From the NCBI GenBank assembly GCA_018340805.1, contig JACMZG010001863.1:55603108-55667107 (forward strand): 64,000 nucleotides of DNA, given 5' to 3'. The notes under the pieces were generated by a model, which was given only the letters and a program-made list of their open reading frames with translations, was not told the origin of the DNA and made no database searches. This document shows, piece after piece, positions 54,762 through 64,000 of the stretch (positions are counted from its first letter, which is position 1; the number at the start of each line of letters is the position of its first letter). This stretch comes from Microvelia longipes. Its lineage: Eukaryota; Arthropoda; Insecta; Hemiptera; Veliidae. A program made the position numbers and the translations under genes.

Positions 54762-57119
54762 ATGGCGACCGTAGCAGAGAAGAAAGAGGATTTGGCTCGA
54801 ACCATAAAGAAGCGAGATGCTACAAAAGAATCTTTGGATATGTTGGTAACTAAAATTGAAAGTAAAGTTAAAGAAAAAGAATTTGACATTTTAACATTGA
54901 AAACAAATTTAAATATCTTGGACTCAAAATTTGAAATTTTAAAAATTTTAAATGAAAATATTTTTGATTTATTGATTGATTTGAATGCAACTACCGATGA
55001 AATCAAAGTTGAACTAAATGAGACCGATACATTCACAACACGGGTAACATTTATTAAATTTGAACTGTTGGATATTATTAATATAAATTCAAATCCTATT
55101 ACAACTTCAAAAGATTTAGGTAATCAGGATAAAGTTTTAACACGTCTTCCTAAAGTTGAATTGAGAAAATATGGGGGTGGTGTGTTAGAATGGTTACCGT
55201 TTTGGACTCAGTTCTCAAAAATAGATAAAAATTTATCAATTGATGATTCGGACAAATTGCAATATTTATATCAATCCACCATTCCAGGGTCGAGTGCAAG
55301 AGAGATAGTCGAAAGTTTCCCAGCTATTGGTGAAAATTATACTAAAGTCGTCCAAGCTTTAAAATCTAGGTTTGGGCGTGATGATATAGTAATTGAAGTT
55401 TATGTACGAGAATTACTTTCATTAGTTTTAAAAAACCAAAATAAGGAAACTCTTCCACTATCTACCTTGTATGATAAACTTGAAGGACATCTTAGGCATT
55501 TAGAAACTTTAGGTGTTACAACTGAAGTTTGTGCTTCATTATTACTACCTTTGGTAGAATCTTGCCTTCCTGAAGATATTCTCAGGGCATGGCAAAGAAA
55601 GAGCACTTACATTGTACAAGATAGATCTATATCTTGTGAAAACTCTTGTACTTCCAAAACCCGACTGGTTTCATTAATGGGTTTTTTACGTTCAGAAGTT
55701 GAGAACGAACAAAAGATTAATTTGGCTAAGTCTGGATTTTCAATGACTAGTGAGTACAATATTCCTACGGCAGCTGATTTGTTAAACCCAGATCAGAGAG
55801 CCAATTCTAATAATTCGAATCATAAGAATGATAATAAATTAAAAACTAAATGTTTATTTTGTTCTCATACTTCACACAAATCTCAAGATTGCTTTAAAGC
55901 TCAGAGAATGACTTTAGAATCCAAAGTCAAGATAATTAATAACAACAAAAATTGTAAAATCTGTCTAAAACCTCATAACGGGAAGACATGTCATATTAGG
56001 CTAAGTTGCCCATTGTGTAGGAAAAGACATTATTTAATTATGTGTCCTGATTTACCAGCACATAAAAATTATTCAATTAAAAATGAATCAAAGAATGATT
56101 CCTCCACTAGTAACATGTCAAATTCATTGACATGTCCAGAAGTACTACTTCAAACTTTAATAATAAAACTTTCAGGTCCCAAAGGAGAACTGAAGGTAAG
56201 AGCTATTATAGATACGGGTAGTTCTCGGTCGTATGTAGTAAAGGGAACTGCACAAAGTTTAGGTTTAACACCACTTCGTCAAGAAGTAGTAAACCATGGT
56301 TTATTCGGTGGTGTATATTCGGGAAATATAACCCATAATATTTATTTACTAGATACATACTCCACTAATAATAATTTTCATTGTAAATTTGAAGTCTTAG
56401 ATCAAAAGACTATTTGTGGTCATATTCCAAAGGTACCAAATGGTCCTTGGTTAAATGAATTAGTAGAAAATGATATTTTTATTTCAGATTATAATTACAA
56501 TAATGATAATATAGACGTTCTCTTAGGCGCTGATATTGCAGGAGAACTATTTACCGGAAAGAAATTAGTTTTAAAAAGCAAACTTATTGCTATGGAAACT
56601 ACTTTAGGTTGGATTTTAATGGGAAGAATCCCAAATAGTGTTAGTTTAGACACAAATTGTATTTCACTATTGACAAGAAATATGTCAATAAAAGATTTAT
56701 GGAGTTTGGACACTTTAGGTATTACAGAACCCTCAGAAAGAAAAAATAAAGAGGAAGTTCATTTTGCAACTGAACAACATTTCTCTGAAACTGTTTCTTT
56801 TAATGAAGAAAATCGATATGTTGTTAGATTGCCGTGGCTAGAAGGTTGTCCTGACTTACCATCCAATTTTTATATTGCGTTACGTAGGTTAGAGTCTACA
56901 TTATGCAAACTAGAAAAAGATAATTGTAGAAATGATTATCAAAATGTTTTTTTGGACTGGCTTCAACAAGGAATAATTGAAGAAGTTCCATATGATGATA
57001 AGTCGTCATCACTTTCAGGTCATTATTTGCCTCATAGGCATGTGATCAAAGAAGGTAGTACAACCCGTGTACGACCTGTTTTGACGCTTCCTGTAAAGAA
57101 AAGGGAGCACCTAGTTTGA
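54762..57119 (+). pseudogene. BEL/Pao gag-protease-RT N-terminal part, frameshifted
   Basis: From the ATG in the primer binding site: 785 residues to a premature stop. An N-terminal Lys/Glu-rich, probably coiled-coil gag segment comes first, then the DUF1759-type gag core (LPKVELRKYGG, residues about 130-300). Two cysteine-histidine clusters follow: CX2C-type knuckle from about residue 364 and a larger cluster from about 398. The retroviral-like aspartic protease (DUF1758) has catalytic IIDTGSS with D at residue 484. The frame enters the start of the reverse transcriptase and is lost in a T run at 57079-57082, ending at 57117-57119. The frame is open upstream to 54687 through the LTR, but the PBS ATG is the better start. 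Confidence 0.9.
54763..54780 (+). promoter_or_regulatory. tRNA primer binding site overlapping the gag start
   Basis: TGGCGACCGTAGCAGAG, three bases after the LTR end. TGG at the start pairs with the CCA of a tRNA 3' end, and the TGGCGACCGT core is typical of BEL-type elements. The gag ATG (54762-54764) overlaps its first bases. The exact tRNA was not determined. Confidence 0.7.
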
Positions 57120-59278
57120 ATAGTTGCTTAGATAAGGGTATTAATCTAATTGAAACTATACCTCCATTATTAGTAAGGTTTAGGTTTAGACAATTTGGTG
57201 TTGTATCGGACATCAAACAAGCATTTTTGCAAATTTGTATTGATTATAAAGATAGAGATTTCTTACGTTTTTTATGGAAATCTAATGATGGAAATTTAAT
57301 CATTTATAGACATTGTAGAGTAGTATTTGGTCTGACATGTAGTCCGTTTCTCTTACAAGTCACTATTAGGCATTTATTGTTAGAAACCTTACAAGATAAG
57401 GAGTCAATCAAAATTTGGTCTCCGAAAATTATTGATGAATTGTTACGATGTTTTTATGTGGACAATTGTGTAACTAGTGTCGATTCTGAAACAGAATTGC
57501 ACGAATTTATAAAAACAGCAACCGAAATTTTAAACATTAGAAAATTTGTGCTCCGAGGATGGGAGTACACAGGTCAAAATTTAGAAAGTAATAATTCACT
57601 TACTGGAGTTTTAGGTCTAAAGTGGAATAAAACACACGATACATTAGAACTAGGTTATAATTTTGAATTTGAAAATATAACAATGATTACCAAAAGAGTA
57701 ATTTTATCTTTCGCGAGTAAGGTGTTTGATCCGTTAGGGTTCACTAGCCCAGTAGTTCTTGTGCCTAAACTGTTATTACAAGAAACATGGAAAGAAAATA
57801 TAGGTTGGGATCAAGAGGTTAGTGATGTAATATCTAGTAGGTTTTTAGAATGGTTGAAAGATATAAATCGGTTAAAGGAAATTAAAATTCCTAGATGGTT
57901 ATCAATACCCGGAGCTAAAAATTTATCTATACATGTTTTTGCTGATGCAAGTCAAATGGCCTATGCATCGGTAATTTTTTTAAGAGTTGAATCAGATTCT
58001 GAGTGTGTTGTTAATTTGTTACAAGCGAGAGCTAGAGTTGCCCCAACAAAACGTGTTACTATTCCTAGGTTAGAATTGTTAGGGGCTAATATTAGTGTTA
58101 GATTATATAATTCTCTTATAGAGGGCTTTTCAGAGTTAGCAACCGTTCCAGTAACATTTTGGACGGATTCTTCAGTAGTGTTAGCGTGGATTATGAGAAA
58201 AGAAAATTGGGGAGTATTCGTCCGAAATCGAGTTAATGAAATTTTAAAGTTTTCTCAGAAAGATATGTGGCGTTTTGTTCCGGGAGACGATAATCCTGCC
58301 GATTTACCGTCTAGGGGTTGTAGTGCAGGAAAACTGCTCAAATCAAAATGGTGGGAAGGACCGAAATGGTTGAAAGAGCCCCCAAATAATTGGCCAGTAG
58401 CTAAAAATCTTAATTATAATGAGGACGAGGTATTAAAAGAAAAAATGAAAACTGTAATTTCAAATTTAAATAATAAAAATTATGTTTGGTATTGCAATCG
58501 AAAATTCTTTTCTAAATACGATCAAATTATTCGATTAATAGCATGGACGATTCGATTCATTTATAATTGTAAAGCAAAAATTACAGACAATGTAAAATAT
58601 TTAGGTAATAATTTATCTACTTTTGAAGTTAATAGGGCTGAACTAAAAATTTTTAAATTAATTCAGAAAGATGCTTTCGAAAGCATAAATAATGACAAAA
58701 TTAAATCATTAAACCCGTTTTGTGATAATGATGGTCTTATTCGACTAAAATCCAAGATAATCCATAGAGAAGATGCATATAACTTTTGCTGTCCAGTAGT
58801 TTTACCAACAAAGCATGAAGTGGTAGAAAAATTAATCTGGTACGAACATATTCAATCTAAGCATGCAGGTAGCAAATTCTTAGCAACATTTGAGAGAAAA
58901 GGTATGGATTCTTGGGGAAGGAAAACGATTAATAGAGTAATTTCTAAATGTGCATCATGTCGAAAACTCCAAGCAAAGAAAATTGAAGCGGCATTAGCGC
59001 CATTACCTAAAGATAGAGTTCGAGATGCTGCAACATTTGAGATCACTGGAGTAGATCTAGCTGGACCTATGTACTTAAAAGGACCCAGCAAAGTATGGAT
59101 TTGCGTATTTACGTGCGCGGTATATCGGGCGGTACACTTAGAAATCGTTAATTCGGTGTCCAGTAGTGCATTCATTCAAGCTTTACGACGATTTATCGCG
59201 ATTCGTGGTCGACCGCGATTGTTGTACAGTGATAACGGTACAAATTCGTCGGGACAAATAATGCGTGGAATCAAATAA
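57083..59278 (+). pseudogene. BEL/Pao RT-RNase H-integrase part, frameshifted
   Basis: Continues the polyprotein in the next frame; similarity begins before the first ATG (57116). Reverse transcriptase: SDIKQAFLQI and the active-site box FYVDN (57452-57466). RNase H region: HVFADAS and WTDSS. Integrase: zinc-binding HIQSKH (about 58848) and CASC (about 58951), then the catalytic core with GVDLAG and YSDNGTN. Between 58889 and 58917 a T-run gain and a G-run loss shift about nine residues out of frame and back. The frame is lost again near 59244 and ends at 59276-59278. Confidence 0.92.
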
Positions 59279-60090
59279 ATTGGGAAAAAATAGAAAAGTT
59301 CAGTTCCACAAAACGCATTGAATGGCGTTTTAACCCTCCTACAGCCAGTTGGTGGGGAGGATGGTGGGAGAGAATTATTAGAACTTTAAAAGGCTTGTTA
59401 AAACGCACATTAGGAAAAACAAGTCTAGATTATGAAGAACTGGAGACTGTCTTAAAAGAATGTGAAAATACTATTAATTCTAGACCGTTAACGGCTATGT
59501 CTGACACAGAAGCTGACATCGTGCCATTAACACCGAATATGTTTTTGAGAGACATTCAAGAGAGCGGAGTTCCTGAGTGTGATATCGTAGAAACGACTTG
59601 TTTAACAAAAAGAGCCAAATATAGAGTCAGGATCAAGGAAGAGCTAAAAAGAAGGTTTAGGATCGAGTATTTAGGTCAGTTAGTTCATCACGCAAAATAT
59701 CGACCGATCCTAGAACTGGAGGTTGGAGAAATTGTTCTAGTGGAAGATGAACAGAAGAAAAGAATACAGTGGCCGTTAGCTCGAGTAGTTGAAAAAGTTC
59801 CGGGACCCGATGGAATCAGTCGACTATACAAAATTAAGCTGAAAGGAAAAGAGATTTTGAGACCTATTCAGCGATTAATTCCGCTTGAGGCCAGGGATGA
59901 TCAAATTTGTTCCAAACAAAATAATACTTCCCCGACTTCTTCAGCAGAGGAGAAATCTGTTCCAGATAAGTACCCTAGTTCTTCCGGGACTAAACTGAGA
60001 AAAATAAATAGACTGGAAGGAGCTCAAAATATTAATTACACAACCAGAGGAGGTCGCAAGACATCAAAACCTAAGAGATACTCCTGTTGA
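59246..60090 (+). pseudogene. BEL/Pao integrase C-terminal part
   Basis: Third frame segment. Similarity starts before the first ATG (59395). The catalytic glutamate lies in GGWWER (59368-59370), completing the D-D-E set. It is followed by the DUF5641-type C-terminal domain (GEIVLVEDEQKKRIQWPLAR, residues ending ILRPIQRLIPLE) and a basic tail. The stop TGA is 60088-60090, next to the polypurine tract. Confidence 0.9.
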
Positions 60091-60101
60091 GGGCGGGAGG
60101 A
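60089..60101 (+). promoter_or_regulatory. Polypurine tract
   Basis: GAGGGCGGGAGGA directly before TGTT, the expected plus-strand primer just upstream of the 3' LTR. It fixes the 3' LTR start at 60102. Confidence 0.8.
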
Positions 60102-60234
60102 TGTTGGCGATCGCTGGTCTATTTATTTTATTTATTTAAATATTATTTTATTTGTCAAATTTTGTCAATTTTGTCAGTATATTATTTGAAGTCAAGAGAA
60201 TATTTTTATTGTACACTTAAAGTTAAACTCAACA
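60102..60234 (+). repeat. 3' LTR (133 bp)
   Basis: Starts TGTTGGCGATCGCTGGTC after the polypurine tract and ends AAACTCAACA before the target duplication. The last 82 bp (60153-60234) equal the 5' LTR; the first 51 bp have no counterpart there. Confidence 0.8.
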
Positions 60235-60527
60235 AGTACCCCTATCACAGAAACTTTAAAACTTTATTTGCTATAAAAACTTAGAAACTACCCCTATTAC
60301 TGAAACTCTAAAATTTTATTTGCTATAAAAACTTAAAAACTACCCCTATCACTGTAACTCTAAAACTTTATTTGTTATAAAAACTTAGAAACTACCCCTA
60401 TCATTGAAACTCTAAAACTTTATTTGTTATAAAAACTTAAGAAGTACCCCTATCACAGAAACTTTAAAACTTTATTTGCTATAAAAACTTAGAAACTAGC
60501 CCTATCACTGAAACTCTAAACTATACT
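60235..60527 (+). repeat. About 52-bp minisatellite, right part
   Basis: Continuation of the 54440-54677 array: AGTACCCCTATCACAGAAAC, CTCTAAAACTTTATTTG, TATAAAAACTTAGAAACTA. Confidence 0.92.
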
Positions 60528-60529
60528 AA

Positions 60530-61240
60530 ATGAAATCTTGAGACTACGTTTACCACTGAAAAATCAAAACCATATTTTATTGAAATCTTAAAACCACCTG
60601 TAAACAAATTAAACTCAAGAACTACATCCAACTTAGAGCCTAATAAATTCTATTAACTATAACCTCAAATAAAAAACAAGAATTGAAAGTGTTTTACGAG
60701 ACTTAAAGTTTTAAGTCTCGTTGAAGTACTGAAACTATTTATAAAAGGGGATTAGCCTATGGCCGATTTGTCTCAAGTGCATTGGTTTCACACTTCCTAT
60801 ATGATTTTTTCAACTTTTTTCCATAATACCGTGTAAATAGGATAAGTATTGTTTTATCACTAAAAACACAAAACCGGAATACACCTTAAGTATTCGTTTC
60901 AGGTTTTTTAAGACCCCTTGAATGGTTTTCACCATGTTGTCTATCTTTATGTTTTTGTGTCTGTGAGGTTCTTAATACCGTAGCTAGCTATTTCTGCTAG
61001 GGTGCAAAACTTATTTAAACAAATTTAATCTTTAGGTCTAGTTGTGTTTTCTGGAAATAATTTTCTAAGTTTTTTTTTTAAATGTGAACACAATTATATT
61101 GTATAGTGGTTATCTTAGGATAAGATAACCCCTCTAGATATCATAAAACTCTTGACTTAGGTCTAAAGTGTCATGAATTCGGGTTAGCTGCGCTCGACCT
61201 CAGAATGTCCTTATTGCCTAAAGCACCAAGAGAAAGGATA
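60530..61240 (+). other. Unannotated DNA with a family C repeat
   Basis: 60860-61050 carries family C landmarks (AACCGGAATACACC, TTCGTTTCAGGTTTTTTAAG, AATACCGTAGCTAGCTATTT). The remainder is AT-rich with no recognised gene. Confidence 0.5.
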
Positions 61241-61590
61241 TGCCTCCTCTAGTAGTGTTTTGACTGAGAGTATGCCTTCTCTAGCAATGTATTGACTGAG
61301 AGTATGCCTTCTCTTGCAGTGTATTGACTGAGAGTATGCCTTCTCTTGCAGTGTATTGACTGAGAGTATGCCTTCTCTAGCAGTGTATTGACTGAGAGTA
61401 TGCCTTCTCTTGCAGTGTATTGACTGAGAGTATGCCTTCTCTAGCAGCATTTTAACAGAAATTATGCCTTCTCTTGCAGTGTTTTGACTGAGAATATGCC
61501 TTCTCTTGCAGTGTTTTGACTGACAGTATGCCTTCTCTTGCAGTGTTTTGACTGAGAGTATGCCTTCTCTAGCATTGAGGGAGGGTATGT
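61240..61590 (+). repeat. 32-bp minisatellite (about 10.5 units)
   Basis: Unit TGCCTTCTCTAGCAGTGTAT then TGACTGAGAGTA. Unit types alternate between CTAGCA and CTTGCA. The 162-residue antisense frame here is a by-product of the repeat. Confidence 0.95.
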
Positions 61591-61599
61591 CTCCTCGCA

Positions 61600-62330
61600 A
61601 TATATTTGACACAGCAGTTAATGTAATAGTTAATATAATAGTTAATGTAATGCTATACATTAAATAGCAGTTAATGTAAAGTAACTTGCATAAAAACATT
61701 GGCTCACATAGAAATCAATTATTATTCGGTCAACTGAGTCTGAAATTGTTTTCCATTAATTTAGCTCATTAACCCTTGACTTTTATGCATAAAAACAGGT
61801 TAAATTTGTTTGTTTGGCGCCTCCTAGGATTAGGCGCCATCGCCACTCCTCGGGAGTAAAAGTCCTTTCGCTTTCATATGTGTCTCTGCATCCAGAGAGA
61901 GACGGACGCAGTGAAAGTGATTTCATCTCTTTCCTTGTTCAAGATCAGAAAGGACCTTGAAAAGACTTAAAACGATCTGTATTAAGCAGGATCAAGCACC
62001 AAACTTGTCAAGTTATATCTACTCAAGATTTACATCTCCATAAAAACACTTCCCACCAGAGTTCTCTAGTGAACCAGAACTCTGGTTCTATGTTAGAGTT
62101 TTAAGAAAATGTATGTATAGTTTTCAAAACTACGCAATCATAAATAAGACAAATATGTTTTTAGTTATATTGACTGTGACTAGCATCATTATTAGAGAAT
62201 ATTTACAATTTCATTGATAGAAACTTAAAATGAAGCATTAATAAGGCCGTATTAATTTATAAAAAATAAATAACACTAGTCTAACTAGGGGCCACGCACT
62301 GAATGATGTTAATACTGATTATAATATGCC
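61600..62330. other. Unannotated stretch
   Basis: Contains short inverted motifs (GGCGCCTCCTAGGATTAGGCGCC near 61818; GAACCAGAACTCTGGTTC near 62073) in GC-richer DNA that may be a degraded element. No coding frame. Confidence 0.4.
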
Positions 62331-62595
62331 CCAATGAGACTTCAATTAAAAGTAAAAAATACAAAACATCTTTGACTGGGGGCTCAGTAACTTAATAATG
62401 CCAAGAAAAGCTATAATATGCTCGAAGCTCCATTTGTAGGTAAAATACAGCATGAGTTTATCTGGGGGCTCTGTAACTTAATAATGCCAAGAAAACCTAT
62501 AATATGCTTTAATTAAGCCCCATTTGTAGGTAAAAATGCAGCATGAGTTTGACAGGGAGCGTCTCAATTTCATGATGCTATGTTAGGTAGACTAT
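62330..62595 (+). repeat. 86-90-bp tandem repeat (about 3 units)
   Basis: CTGGGGGCTCAGTAACTTAA (62376) and CTGGGGGCTCTGTAACTTAA (62462), with a diverged third start near 62553. Units contain CCATTTGTAGGTAAAA. Confidence 0.85.
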
Positions 62596-62734
62596 GTTAT
62601 GGTAGACTATATATACTAAGCTCTAATGGTAGGCCCGGACTGGCCTATCGGGCAACCGAGCAACTGTCCGGTGCGACCTTGCGCCCTCACTTTTGTAAGG
62701 AGAGCACAATCAATCTAGATGTAGTTAAGACTGT

Positions 62735-63000
62735 GCCTTCACTGTTATGAGAAGTACATCCTCGAGCTTGATGCATTCAAGCCCTTGCGTCCTTACTGTT
62801 ATTCGATAAGCGCTTTCGACATAAATGTAGTTAGGACCATACGCCATTACTGTTGAAAGAAGAACACCCTCGAACTTGATGTATTCAAGCTCTTGCGCCC
62901 TTACTGTTGAGAGATGTGCGCCCTCGATCTTAACGTATTCAAGCCCTTGCCCCCTCACTGTTGTGAAAAATGCGCCCTCGATCTTGAGGTATTTCATTTT
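62735..63000 (-). repeat. About 56-bp degenerate tandem repeat (4-5 units)
   Basis: CCCTCGATCTTGA-type and ATTCAAGCCCTTGCGCCCTT motifs recur about every 56 bp. The 90-residue antisense frame with EYVKIEGAHLSTVRAQ-like repeats reflects this array, not a gene. Confidence 0.85.
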
Positions 63001-63584
63001 CTGGCGATTTCGACCTCACTATTGTAATATCTACGCTCTACATCCTGTTCTATTTTTGACCTGCGTCCCCAATGTCGTAAAAATTGGCATTAATAAGCTT
63101 AGTAAGGTTGTATGGCAAACGCATGCCTTAATTTGATTTATATAGTGAAGACAACGAAAATGATTGGGCTTGCAACGCTAGTCGTGAAGAAATTAATAGT
63201 ATCTCTTATTATTGTGTTAATACAGATTAATACTTGGGCTTTCTAGATATGATATAATAGACTAATAGTATAGATTACAAGAAAATTTGGCTTTGCAACA
63301 CTCACTGTATGAGATCAATAGTATGTAAAAATGTAAGCTTGGATTCGCTATGCCAGACTTAATGGGAATAATAGTCAAAAGTACATTACCATTAATTCTA
63401 ATAAATTCTCAATAGGGCAAGCCAATTTATTTTTACCTAATAACTTAGCGGCCTAATTACTCTGGTAACACCGTAGTAATTTTAGGTTTTAAGGTCATAA
63501 TTTGAGAAAGTAATCGTCAGTACACATACCTTAATCAAGAATCCCTTTTGCTGGATAAGAGTTAAGTATAGAGACGTTAGAAGT

Positions 63585-64000
63585 GAAAGATTTAGATGTA
63601 AACCAGATAAAGCAGTTTAAGGTTGTTACCTTCTGAGAGATCTAAGGATTACACCAGATGAAGCAGTTTAAGATTGTTACCTTGTGAGAGATCTACGGAC
63701 TACACCAGGAGAAGCAGTTTATGGTTGTTTCATTGTGAGAGACCTACGACTACACCAGATTGGTTGTTACATTGAGAGAGATCTACGGGCTACACCAGGT
63801 GAAGCAGTTTATGGTACATTGTTACGGGACTACCACCAGGTTGTTTCATTGTGAGAGACCTACGGACTACACCAGATGAAGCAGTTTAAGGTTGTTACAT
63901 TGAGAGAGATCTACGGACTACACTAGATGAAGCAGTTTAAGGTTGTTACATTGAGAGAGATCTACGGAAACGATGAGCAGTTACATATCTACAGGTGAAG
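63585..64000 (+). repeat. About 52-bp minisatellite running off the window
   Basis: Units GATGAAGCAGTTTAAGGTTG, TTACATTGAGAGAGATCTAC and GGACTACACCA. About 8 units with deletions; the array continues past the right edge. Confidence 0.93.

Larger units (their letters stand above)
54673..60239 (+). mobile_element. BEL/Pao LTR retrotransposon with 5-bp target duplication
   Basis: Target duplication AGTAC at 54673-54677 and 60235-60239. LTR-type ends are TGT..ACA. The order of parts is gag, aspartic protease, reverse transcriptase, RNase H, integrase: the order of BEL/Pao (Belpaoviridae-type) elements. The LTR copies are identical across the 82 bp they share, so the insertion is recent. The single long gag-pol frame is cut at about 57080 and 59244 by one-base indels, plus a compensated pair inside the integrase zinc region. 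As it stands it cannot make a full polyprotein. Confidence 0.95.

Noticed and set aside
57452..57466. FYVDN instead of YVDD in the reverse transcriptase taken as an inactivating change
   Set aside because: I recall the N variant as common in insect Pao-type elements, so it is not evidence of damage; an alignment of active relatives would decide.
61211..61699. 162-residue antisense frame with EKAYSQSIHCKRRHTLSQ repeats
   Set aside because: Explained by the 32-bp tandem repeat; the non-repeat edges have no recognisable domain.

Overview
The window is AT-rich animal nuclear DNA, most likely from an insect. It holds one spliced host gene (the chitin deacetylase gene, only known from arthropods in this form), long introns, an insect-type BEL/Pao retrotransposon, and a very high load of short non-autonomous transposons, minisatellites and (TA)n tracts. 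There is no sign of bacterial organisation. Single-base length differences between copies are common in homopolymers and tandem repeats, so some frame breaks may be base-call errors.

Host gene: five plus-strand exons (10188-10363, 17919-18068, 25462-25561, 26965-27286, 28132-28960) encode about 525 residues of a secreted group I chitin deacetylase (serpentine/CDA1-like; the paralogue vermiform/CDA2 is not excluded). Domain order is chitin-binding peritrophin-A, LDL-receptor class A, then NodB/CE4 deacetylase with all catalytic motifs intact. Only the first exon (start codon and signal peptide) is missing; it probably lies upstream of the window. All internal splice sites are GT-AG and the phases agree.

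Upstream and introns (1-28131): foldback elements, small TIR elements with 8-bp target duplications, 5S-rRNA-related and tRNA-related SINEs, and minisatellites with 20-44 bp units. 29.8-54.4 kb: no host gene recognised; TIR elements (one nested stack of three at 34.1-36.5 kb), a LINE-like 3' end, and large minisatellites (116 bp, 61 bp, 23 bp, 24 bp and 17 bp units). 54.4-60.5 kb: a young BEL/Pao LTR retrotransposon with a 5-bp target duplication, inserted inside a roughly 52-bp minisatellite. Its LTR copies are identical over 82 bp, but the reading frame is broken by single-base indels and the 5' LTR is 51 bp shorter than the 3' one. 60.5-64 kb: more minisatellites, the last running off the window.

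The most interesting theme is a set of unrelated-looking foldback elements (10731-10983, 14630-14890, 20153-20445, 45057-45370). Each carries a hammerhead-ribozyme-like core (CTGATGA, stem II, GAAA or a near match) followed by a short palindrome as stem III and an NUH site. This is the architecture known from Penelope-like elements and retrozymes. The 45-kb copy is a near-textbook hammerhead in both arms.
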